Positions 36,751 to 43,741 of a DNA stretch of 64,000 nt are shown piece after piece (the first letter of the stretch is position 1; every line of letters begins with the position of its first letter). The DNA lies in NCBI RefSeq assembly GCF_024436035.1, contig NZ_JANFNG010000007.1, positions 1 through 64,000 of the forward strand. The letters are read 5' to 3'. A program made the position numbers and the translations under genes. Source of the stretch: Streptomyces humicola. Lineage in GTDB: Bacteria; Actinomycetota; Actinomycetes; Streptomycetales; Streptomycetaceae. The notes below the pieces were generated by a model that made no database searches, had not been told where the DNA came from, and worked only from the letters and a program-made list of their open reading frames with translations.

Positions 36751-36814
36751 CGATCTGCTGGTGCCGGCGGCGCCGCCCAAGTGCCTGTGGCGAAGGGGAG
36801 TTGGCTACCGCTGG

Positions 36815-37420
36815 TCAGGAAGCGTCGGCCGCGGCGGAGTAGCGGGCGGCCACGTCTTCCCAGTCGACCAAGTCCCACAGTTTGGTGACGTAGTCGGGGC
36901 GGACGTTCTTGTACTGCAGGTAGTACGCGTGCTCCCACGCGTCGAAGACCAGCAGCGGGGTGGTGCCCTGACCGACGTTGCCGTGATGGTCGTAGACCTG
37001 CTCGACGACCAGGCGGCGGCCGAGCGGTTCCCAGGCGAGCACACCCCACCCGGAGCCCTGCACGGTCGACGTGGCAAGGGAGAGTTGCCGCTTGAACGCC
37101 TCGAAGCCGCCGAGGTGGTCGTCGATGGCGTCGGCCAGGGCGCCATCGGGGCGGTCCCCGCCGTGGGGGGAGAGGTTCTGCCAGAAGATCGAGTGCAGGA
37201 CGTGGCCGGAGAGGTTGAAGGCGTAGGTCTTCTCCAGGCCGACCAAGTTGCCGTACTGCTCCTTCTCGCGGGCCTCGGCGAGCTGTTCGAGGGTGTCGTT
37301 GGCGCCCTTGACGTAGGCGGCGTGGTGCTTGGCGTGATGCAGCTCCAGGATCTGCCCGGTGATCGCCGGTTCCAGCGCGGCGTAGTCGTAGGGCAGGTCC
37401 GGCAGGGCGTACTGGCTCAT
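36815..37420 (-). CDS. sodF: superoxide dismutase (Fe/Mn)
   Basis: A 201-residue Fe/Mn superoxide dismutase that converts superoxide to oxygen and peroxide. The four metal ligands are His28 (LELHHAKHH), His76 ([10 protein letters not shown]), Asp160 and His164 ([11 protein letters not shown]). Length and LSGHVLHS fit the streptomycete SodF proteins, which use iron; metal choice cannot be proved by sequence. ATG at 37420 has AAAGG nine bases upstream. A Nur-like box 45-61 bases upstream of the start points to repression by nickel, as for S. coelicolor sodF. Confidence 0.88.
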   Translation of the reverse strand: MSQYALPDLPYDYAALEPAITGQILELHHAKHHAAYVKGANDTLEQLAEAREKEQYGNLVGLEKTYAFNLSGHVLHSIFWQNLSPHGGDRPDGALADAIDDHLGGFEAFKRQLSLATSTVQGSGWGVLAWEPLGRRLVVEQVYDHHGNVGQGTTPLLVFDAWEHAYYLQYKNVRPDYVTKLWDLVDWEDVAARYSAAADAS

Positions 37421-37464
37421 GAGGGGAAGCCTTTCGGGTGCCGGGTGATCATCTGGAGCCACTA

Positions 37465-37481
37465 TTGCGAATGACTTGCAA
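37465..37481. promoter_or_regulatory. Nur box (nickel-responsive repressor site)
   Basis: TTGCGA, five bases, TTGCAA: 11 of 12 positions match the Nur consensus TTGCAA-N5-TTGCAA as I remember it. It lies 45-61 bases upstream of the sodF start, where Nur would repress transcription in the presence of nickel. Confidence 0.7.
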
Positions 37482-37656
37482 CAACTTCAAGTCTGCATCA
37501 GGATGAGGTCTGGCGGGAGCGGCCCGACAGCCTCCCGGAGTTCCCGGCCCGGATGAGGTCGGGAGTCCTTCCGCGTGCTGATCGTCTGTGCCCCCGGCGC
37601 CCGCCGGACCGGCCGCCCCGCCACCCGAGCAGTGCGCCGTCCGCGAGAAGGGAGCG

Positions 37657-38937
37657 TTATATGCGGGCGTGCGAAGAGATGTCCGCGATGAATTCGTCGA
37701 CCATGCCGGAGGTGACGGTGGGCCGGCATTGCTTCAGCGCGGTGAGGTAGTCGTCCGTGGTCGCGCCGTCCTGGCGTTCGGGTACGGGGCCGGGCTGGGC
37801 GAGGTCGCGTTCGAACGCCGACTGCGCGGCGATGCGGGCGGCGTGCTCGATGTCGGCCGGCGTGAGCAGCTCGCTCGCGGCGACCAGGGCGTCCAGGTCG
37901 ACCTCGGTGCGGCCGCCGGTGTAACGGGACCAGATCGCGGATCGGGCCTCCGCGTCGGGTGTGCCGATCGGGATCAGGTAGTCGAAGCGGCCGGGGCGGA
38001 GAAAGGCGGGATCGAGCGAGCGGATCGAGTTGGTGGCGCAGACCAGCAGCCGCTCGTCCCGTTCCCGGAAGCCCGGGATGAGTTTGAGCAGTTCGTTGGT
38101 GACCCCGTGCATACCGGGAGGGGTTCCTTCGCCGCGGACGGGAGCGATCTCCTCCACCTCGTCGATGAAGACCAGGACGCGTTCGAGCTCGGCGATCCGC
38201 GCGAAAGCGCTGCGCAACGCGGTGGCGAGGTTGCCTTCGTCCGCGAGGCGTGAGGGGAGCAGTTCGACGAAGGGCCAGCCGAGGCGGGAGGCGATGGCCC
38301 GCGCGAAGGTCGTCTTTCCGGTGCCGGGCGGGCCGAAAAGGGTGATGGCCCTGGGCGGGCGCACCCCGTGCCGGGCAGCTCGCTCCGGTTCGGCGAGCGG
38401 CATGACAACGCGGCGTTCGATCAGGTCCTTCTCCGCCTTCATGCCGGCCACATCGGCCCACAGGTGGCCCGGCAGCCACCGGCCGCCGAGCTCTTCGAGG
38501 TAGTCGGCCATGGGACCGGTCGGCGGCTCGTCCTTCTCGTAGTACGCCACCGCGGGCCGCCGCGTGTAGCCCGCGTTGCTCAGGCCCTCGCCGAGCAGCT
38601 CGTCCGCCGGCAGCACGTAGGCGATGCGCCGCACGCGGGCCGCGACCAGGCGCCGTTCGAGCTCCATCAGCAGCGCGCTGGCCAGGCCACGCCCGCGCCA
38701 GGCCGGTTCGATGGCGATGCGCATCACCCAGGCCCGCTCGCCCGCCAGGCATGCGAGCGCCGAGCCGATGGGCGCACCTCTGTGTACGGCGACGACCGCA
38801 GGCTGGCGGGAGGTCAGCGCGCTGATGCACTCGGCGAGGGAGAAGACCGACTCCTGGCCGAGCTCGGCAGTGGTGTCGATGAGATGGACGACGGTCGCGA
38901 GGTCGTCCTCGCGATAGTCCCGGATGAGCCAGTCCAT
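37657..38937 (-). CDS. GNAT acetyltransferase fused to an AAA+ ATPase
   Basis: A 426-residue two-domain protein. Residues 1-140 are a GNAT domain: the acetyl-CoA loop is RIAIEPAWRGRGLASALL near 73-90, then LLGEGLSNAGYTRRPAVAYYEK. Residues about 145-390 are one AAA+ module of the FtsH/CDC48 class: ITLFGPPGTGKTT (Walker A 202-209), VLVFIDEVEEIA (Walker B 255-263), CATNSIRSLDPAFLRPGRFD (sensor 1 and arginine finger). There is no protease domain or membrane segment. The chosen ATG has GAGGGG upstream. Function is unknown; remodelling or acetylation of a protein is possible. Confidence 0.82.
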   Translation of the reverse strand: MDWLIRDYREDDLATVVHLIDTTAELGQESVFSLAECISALTSRQPAVVAVHRGAPIGSALACLAGERAWVMRIAIEPAWRGRGLASALLMELERRLVAARVRRIAYVLPADELLGEGLSNAGYTRRPAVAYYEKDEPPTGPMADYLEELGGRWLPGHLWADVAGMKAEKDLIERRVVMPLAEPERAARHGVRPPRAITLFGPPGTGKTTFARAIASRLGWPFVELLPSRLADEGNLATALRSAFARIAELERVLVFIDEVEEIAPVRGEGTPPGMHGVTNELLKLIPGFRERDERLLVCATNSIRSLDPAFLRPGRFDYLIPIGTPDAEARSAIWSRYTGGRTEVDLDALVAASELLTPADIEHAARIAAQSAFERDLAQPGPVPERQDGATTDDYLTALKQCRPTVTSGMVDEFIADISSHARI

Positions 38938-39373
38938 GTCTGAGCCCCTCGCCTGGTGATGGTCCCCAGACGCTAGGGGCGGCGCAGGGGCGACTGCCTG
39001 CTCCACCGTGGACAACTCGATGGGAGGGAACGCTACGCAACCGTGCTTGACGGCGCACGCCGGCTCGACCGGGGCCCACTTCGCCTGTCGCTGCGAGTCA
39101 GCCCGGACACGGCGACGGCGCCCGAAGCAGGCTTCGAGGGCCGGTGTGCCAGGGGAAGATCTGTGACGAAGCTCCCACGGCCCCGCCGGTGCAGCCAGGT
39201 TCCTTCCCCGTGTCCCGGACCAGCCGCTTCGGGCAGCATCAGGCCACGGCCGACCATTCGCACCACGTATCCCTGGCCCACCTCTTCATTCGGATCGTCG
39301 CCGTGAGCGCCGGTGAACTGCGGAATCGGAAGTCCTCGGGGGCCCTCGCCCTCGTTGCAGGCCGGGGCATACG
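38938..39373. other. 436-base divergent intergenic stretch
   Basis: No gene is supported. It must hold the promoters of the GNAT-AAA+ gene (minus) and the first KimA-like permease (plus). Short frames on both strands have no family-like residues. I looked for a c-di-AMP (ydaO) riboswitch before the permease and did not find its conserved core. Confidence 0.6.
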
Positions 39374-41374
39374 ATGCCGGGCATGCCGTCGACGATGGGG
39401 CTGTTCAAGCGGGTTCTCGTGGGTCCGCCAGTGCACAGCGAGAAGCTCTCTGAAGCCACCCTGTCCAAAAAAATCGCTCTGCCGGTCTTCGCGTCCGACG
39501 CCCTGTCGTCGGTCGCGTACGCCACAGAGGAGATCCTGCTGGTCCTCTCGGCAGGCGGCCTCGCGTTCTTCCACTTCACCTGGTACATCGCCGCCGCGGT
39601 CGGGCTGCTGATGCTCGTGGTCGTCGCCTCGTACCGGCAGAACGTGCACGCCTACCCCTCCGGCGGCGGTGACTACGAGGTCGCCACGACCAACCTCGGA
39701 CCGAAGGTCGGGTTGACGGTGGCGAGCGCGCTGATGGTCGACTACGTGCTGACCGTGGCCGTGTCGGTCTCCTCCGGCGTCGCGAACCTGGCATCGGCGC
39801 TCCCGGCCCTCAACGCGCACGTCGTGTTGATCGCCGTGGTGGTGATCGCGGTGATCACGCTGATGAACCTGCGCGGCGTGCGGGAATCCGGCGCGGCGTT
39901 CGCGGTGCCCACATACTGCTTCATCGCGGCGGTCGCCACGATGATCCTTTGGGGCATCTTCAAGATCGCCACCGGCCACCACATCGTCGCGGAGAGCGCG
40001 AACTACCACATCAAGGCCACCGGCACCTTCGGCGGACTGGCACTGATATTCCTGCTGTTGCGCGCCTTCGCCTCCGGCTGCACCGCGCTGACCGGTGTGG
40101 AGGCGATCAGCAACGGCGTTCCCGCGTTCAAGAAGCCGAAGAGCAAGAACGCCGCCACCACACTGGCCCTGCTCGGCGCGATCGCGGTGTCGATGTTCGC
40201 CGGCGTCACCGCGCTGGCTCTCGCGGGACACGTGCACGCCGCCGACCCGTCCGATCTGGTCGGCCTCCCGGCAGGTCAGACCCCGCGCACCGTGATCGCG
40301 CAGGTCGCCCGATCGGTGTTCGGCGGCAGTTCGCCGTTCTTCTTCATCCTGCAGTTCGTCACCGCACTGATCCTGGTCCTCGCCGCGAACACCGCGTTCA
40401 ACGGCTTCCCGGTGCTGGCCTCGATCCTCGCCAAGGACGGCTACCTGCCTCGGCAGCTGCACACCCGCGGTGACCGGCTGGCGTACTCCAACGGCATTCT
40501 GCTGCTGGCCGGTTTCGCGATCCTGCTCGTGGTGACGTTCCAGGCGTCCCCGACCCGGCTGATCCAGCTGTACATCGTCGGCGTGTTCGTCTCCTTCGTC
40601 TGCAGCCAGACCGGCATGATCCGCCACTGGAACCGTCTGCTGCGCACCACCACCGACCCCGCGGCACGCCGCCACATGATGCGCTCCCGGGTGATCAACG
40701 CGATCGGCGCCGGGTTCACCGGTTCCGTGCTGGTGATCGTGCTGACGACGAAGTTCGCCAAGGGCGCGTGGATCGTGTGCGTCGCCATGCCGCTGATCTG
40801 GCTGCTGATGCGCGGCATCCAACGCCACTACGCACAGGTGGCCAAGGAACTGACCCCGCCGGCCGACTTCAAGTTCACGACACCGTCCAACATCCACGCG
40901 ATCGTGCTCGTCTCCAAGCTGCACCTGCCCACGCTGCGCGCACTCGGCTACGCGAAGGCCACGCGCCCCAGCCGCTTGGAGGCGGTCACCGTCGACCTGG
41001 ACGACCCGGAGACCGCGTCCCTCAAACAGCAGTGGGACGACCGGGACATCTCGGTCCCGCTCACCGTGATCGCCTCCCCGTACCGGGAGATCACCCGGCC
41101 CGTGGTCGACTACGTCAAGCGGCTGCGGACGGAGAACCCGAACGACATGGTCACCGTCTACATCCCGGAGTACGTGCTCGGCCACTGGTGGGAGCAACTG
41201 CTGCACAACCAGTCCGCATTGCGCCTGAAGAGCCGTCTGCTGTTCCAGCGCCGCGTCATCGTCGCCAGCGTTCCGTACCAACTCCAGTCGGTGACCGGCC
41301 AGGCCACCGAGCCCGCGGTCGGAGCATCACCAGTGGGAGCAGCCGATGACCGTACAGCCCACCCCACCGGCTGA
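39374..41374 (+). CDS. APC-superfamily permease, KimA/KUP-like (potassium uptake type)
   Basis: A 666-residue membrane protein. It starts with VGPPVHSEKLSEATLSKKIALPVFASDALSSVAYATEE, the APC signature, followed by 12 hydrophobic segments, including YPSGGGDYEVA and LLRAFASGCTALTGVEAISNGVPAF. A cytosolic domain of about 190 residues follows (NIHAIVLVSKLHLPTLRALGYA). This is the layout of B. subtilis KimA, a proton-coupled potassium importer. Three ATGs (39374, 39383, 39398) are possible; the first is used here. It is convergent with kdpE. Confidence 0.82.
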   Translation: MPGMPSTMGLFKRVLVGPPVHSEKLSEATLSKKIALPVFASDALSSVAYATEEILLVLSAGGLAFFHFTWYIAAAVGLLMLVVVASYRQNVHAYPSGGGDYEVATTNLGPKVGLTVASALMVDYVLTVAVSVSSGVANLASALPALNAHVVLIAVVVIAVITLMNLRGVRESGAAFAVPTYCFIAAVATMILWGIFKIATGHHIVAESANYHIKATGTFGGLALIFLLLRAFASGCTALTGVEAISNGVPAFKKPKSKNAATTLALLGAIAVSMFAGVTALALAGHVHAADPSDLVGLPAGQTPRTVIAQVARSVFGGSSPFFFILQFVTALILVLAANTAFNGFPVLASILAKDGYLPRQLHTRGDRLAYSNGILLLAGFAILLVVTFQASPTRLIQLYIVGVFVSFVCSQTGMIRHWNRLLRTTTDPAARRHMMRSRVINAIGAGFTGSVLVIVLTTKFAKGAWIVCVAMPLIWLLMRGIQRHYAQVAKELTPPADFKFTTPSNIHAIVLVSKLHLPTLRALGYAKATRPSRLEAVTVDLDDPETASLKQQWDDRDISVPLTVIASPYREITRPVVDYVKRLRTENPNDMVTVYIPEYVLGHWWEQLLHNQSALRLKSRLLFQRRVIVASVPYQLQSVTGQATEPAVGASPVGAADDRTAHPTG

Positions 41375-41412
41375 GTCCGGCGACGCCGACCCGGCGCCGC
41401 CACGGTATGCGT

Positions 41413-42102
41413 TCAGGGTCCTGGCGTTTCGGGGGCGAAGCGGTAGCCGATGCCCGGCTCGGTGATCAGGTAGCGGGGGCGTGAGGGATCGGGTTCGAGT
41501 TTGCGGCGCAGGTTGGCCAGGTGCACCCGCAGATAGTTGGTCTCGGTCTCGTAGCGGGGTCCCCATACCTCTTGCAGGAGTTGGCGCTGGGTGACCAGGT
41601 GCCCGGGGCTGCGGACCAGGGTCTCCAGCAGGTGCCATTCGGTGGGGGTGAGCCGGGTCTCTCCGCCGCAGGTGGTGACGCGCTTGGCGGCCAGGTCGAT
41701 GGTGAAGGCGGCCGTGGTGATCACGGGCTGTTCCTCCGAGGGCGCGGCCCGGCGCAGGGCGGCGCGGATACGGGCGAGGAGTTCACCCATGCCGAAGGGT
41801 TTGGTGACGTAGTCGTCGGCGCCCGCGTCCAGCGCGTTGATCTTGGCGGTCTGGTCGTGGCGGGCGGAGAGCACGATGATCGGGGCCGTGGACCAGCCGC
41901 GCAGGCTCTCGACGATGGTGATGCCGTCGAGGTCGGGCAGGCCGAGATCGATGACGGCGAGGTCGGGCGCGGCGGTGGCCGCGGCCTGAAGGGCGCCGGC
42001 GGCGTCGGAGGCAGCGCTGGTCTGATAGCCACCGGCCGTCAGGGCGATGGTCAGCGCACGCAGCAGGTGCGGATCGTCGTCGACGAGGAGGATGCGGGTC
42101 AT
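41413..42102 (-). CDS. kdpE: response regulator KdpE
   Basis: A 229-residue OmpR-family response regulator. The receiver has acidic DDD at 8-10, phosphoacceptor Asp52 (AVIDLGLPDLDG), and the KPF lysine. The C-terminal winged helix includes LTPTEWHLLETLVRSPGHLVTQRQLLQEVWGPRYETETNYLRVHLANLRRKLEPDPSRPRYLITEPGIGYRF, the KdpE pattern. It overlaps the sensor kinase gene by 4 bases. No kdpFABC lies nearby, so targets are probably the two adjacent permeases. Confidence 0.88.
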   Translation of the reverse strand: MTRILLVDDDPHLLRALTIALTAGGYQTSAASDAAGALQAAATAAPDLAVIDLGLPDLDGITIVESLRGWSTAPIIVLSARHDQTAKINALDAGADDYVTKPFGMGELLARIRAALRRAAPSEEQPVITTAAFTIDLAAKRVTTCGGETRLTPTEWHLLETLVRSPGHLVTQRQLLQEVWGPRYETETNYLRVHLANLRRKLEPDPSRPRYLITEPGIGYRFAPETPGP

Positions 42103-43529
42103 GGTGCTGCCGGGAGGGTGAGGGTCATGGTCAGGCCGCCGCCGGGAGTTTCGGTCGGAGCGAGGCTACCGCCCATGGCCTCGGTGAAGCCGCGGGCGAT
42201 GGCCAGGCCCAGTCCGAGGCCGTGATCGGTGGTGCGGTCGTGCAGGCGTTGGAACGGGGCGAAGACGCGTTCGCGGTCGGCGGCGGGGATCCCCGGTCCG
42301 TGGTCGATGATCCGCAGGCGGAGCCCGTCCTGTTCCTGGCAGGCGTGCAGGTGGACGGGACGACCGTCGGGCGAGGCGTGCAGCGCGTTGTCGACCAGGT
42401 TGGCGACGACCCGTTCCAGTAGGCCCGGGTCGGCCCAGACCGCAGGCAGGTCGTCGGGCACATGCACATCCAGGTGGTGCTCTTCGGGCACGGAGGTGTG
42501 CAGGAGGGCGGCGGCCACGACCTCGTCCAGGGTTGTGGGGCGGGGGTGCACGCTCAACGCGCCGACCTGCAGACGGCTGAGCGCGAGCAGGTTCTCGACC
42601 AACGCGTTCATCTTGTCGGCGGAGGCGTTGACGGTGGCCAGCAGTTCGGCCTGCTGGGCTTCGGTGAGCGACAGCTCGGGTTCGCAGAGGCTCGAGATGC
42701 ACGCCTTGATGCCTGCCAGCGGGGTGCGCAGGTCGTGGCCGACGGCGGCCAGCAGCCCGGCCCGCAGCTTGTCGATCTCGGCCAACTCGCGGGCCTGCGC
42801 GGCCTCGGCGGCGAGGCGCTCGGCCTGCAGGGCGCGGGCAGCAGCGGTGGCCAGCAGGGTGAGGAATCGCTGGTCCGCGGCGATGACGGGTGGTCCGTCG
42901 GCTACCAGCCGCAGACGTTCGCCCGCCGATACGGACAACACCGGTTGCGCGGAGGGCGCGTGCCCGACGACGGCCACCGGCTGCTCGCCGTCCTCGCTGC
43001 TTTCCAGGAGCGCCGCTCCGGTCATCCCGAAGGTGTCGCGGACGTGTTCCAGAACGGCGCTCAACGACCGCTCCTCCAGCGGCGTCTGGGTGATGCGGGC
43101 GAGCAGTGCCGCTTCCAGGCCGCTGCGGGCGGCGGCGGCCCGCTGCCGTGCGGCCAGATCGACCGCGACGCTGACGGTGGCGGCGACCACCACGTACACG
43201 GCCAGGGTGATGAACGAGTCCTGGCTGTCCACACTCAGGGTGTGGAAGGGGCGTACGAAGTAGTAGTTGACCAGTACGTCCGAGGCGACCGCGGATGCCA
43301 GAGCCAGACGTACTCCGCAGGTGGCGGCCACGAGCACCACCGCGGTGAGGTAGATGAGCACGATGCCGGCCAGCGACAGGCCGACGCCGCTGAGCACCAG
43401 CGCCGCCGTAAGGGCCGCCAGGCCGCCCGCGGCCCCGCAGGCCGCGAGGAACCGGCGGCGCGTGCCCGGACGGTGCGCGCCCGGACGGCGCGTGCCCGGA
43501 CGGTGCGCGCCACCGCCACCCTGCGGCAT
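42099..43529 (-). CDS. kdpD: KdpD-type sensor kinase lacking the N-terminal KdpD/Usp region
   Basis: A 476-residue histidine kinase. The DUF4118 region with four membrane segments comes first (LAALTAALVLSGVGLSLAGIVLIYLTAVVLVAATCG, VNYYFVRPFHTLSV). A GAF-like stretch, HisKA (LLAAVGHDLRTPLAGIKA, His265) and HATPase (NLVDNALHASP, DHGPGIP, GLGLGLAIARGF) follow. Full KdpD is about 850-900 residues: the roughly 370-residue cytosolic sensor (KdpD domain plus Usp) is missing. I prefer the ATG at 43529, with AAGGA eight bases upstream, to 43544. A GTRRPGAHRPGTRR repeat opens the protein. Confidence 0.85.
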   Translation of the reverse strand: MPQGGGGAHRPGTRRPGAHRPGTRRRFLAACGAAGGLAALTAALVLSGVGLSLAGIVLIYLTAVVLVAATCGVRLALASAVASDVLVNYYFVRPFHTLSVDSQDSFITLAVYVVVAATVSVAVDLAARQRAAAARSGLEAALLARITQTPLEERSLSAVLEHVRDTFGMTGAALLESSEDGEQPVAVVGHAPSAQPVLSVSAGERLRLVADGPPVIAADQRFLTLLATAAARALQAERLAAEAAQARELAEIDKLRAGLLAAVGHDLRTPLAGIKACISSLCEPELSLTEAQQAELLATVNASADKMNALVENLLALSRLQVGALSVHPRPTTLDEVVAAALLHTSVPEEHHLDVHVPDDLPAVWADPGLLERVVANLVDNALHASPDGRPVHLHACQEQDGLRLRIIDHGPGIPAADRERVFAPFQRLHDRTTDHGLGLGLAIARGFTEAMGGSLAPTETPGGGLTMTLTLPAAP

Positions 43530-43612
43530 GTCCTGGTCCTTCATGCCCAGCACGCTAACGCGGCAGCAGCACGACAACGGCGAACCATCACGGGGGTTCC
43601 GCATGCCCGGTG

Positions 43613-43683
43613 ACAAGAACCCGTTAAGATCTAGGGAAGTTCAATGCCGTTTGTCCGTTTCTCGCGCTGTGTTCCCGTTAAGA
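43613..43683. promoter_or_regulatory. candidate KdpE sites before the second KimA-like gene
   Basis: ACAAGA (43613), TTAAGA (43624) and a weaker GGAAGT (43635) are spaced 11 bases apart. A further CCGTTAAGA (TTAAGA at 43678) repeats the motif of the second site 54 bases on. OmpR-family regulators bind such 11-base direct repeats. The region is shared with the divergent kdpD gene. Confidence 0.4.
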
Positions 43684-43706
43684 ATTGGTCGGCTCTTCGG
43701 CCAATT
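43683..43706 (+). promoter_or_regulatory. hairpin in the leader of the second KimA-like gene
   Basis: AATTGGTCG and CGGCCAATT form a 9-base stem (one G-U pair) with a short loop, 35 bases before the start codon. It could affect translation or mRNA stability. It does not match a known riboswitch. Confidence 0.4.
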
Positions 43707-43741
43707 TCATCTCAGCTCAGCCCAGCCGAACGGACATACCG

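Larger units (their letters stand above)
36336..36814. other. 479-base stretch without an intact gene
   Basis: Holds the MFS promoter with a TetR-type palindrome (36418-36435) and a fragment of a second MFS gene (36622-36750). On the minus strand the segment near 36490-36580 reads VVGYERGDTLEAVAELRWPG, which looks protein-like but has no start and I cannot place it. The region appears to be a decayed gene or two. Confidence 0.6.

Noticed and set aside
36484-36780. 98-residue minus-strand frame in the MFS-SOD gap
   Set aside because: Low-complexity Gly/Arg composition; the exporter remnant on the plus strand explains the region better.
38938-39373. Possible c-di-AMP (ydaO) riboswitch before the first KimA-like gene
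   Set aside because: The conserved GGAACC/GGGGGA core and pairing could not be found.
39239-41281. 680-residue minus-strand reading frame
   Set aside because: It mirrors the first KimA-like permease and has no recognisable motif.
43545-43741. Possible riboswitch before the second KimA-like gene
   Set aside because: Only one short hairpin is present, not the multi-helix ydaO fold.
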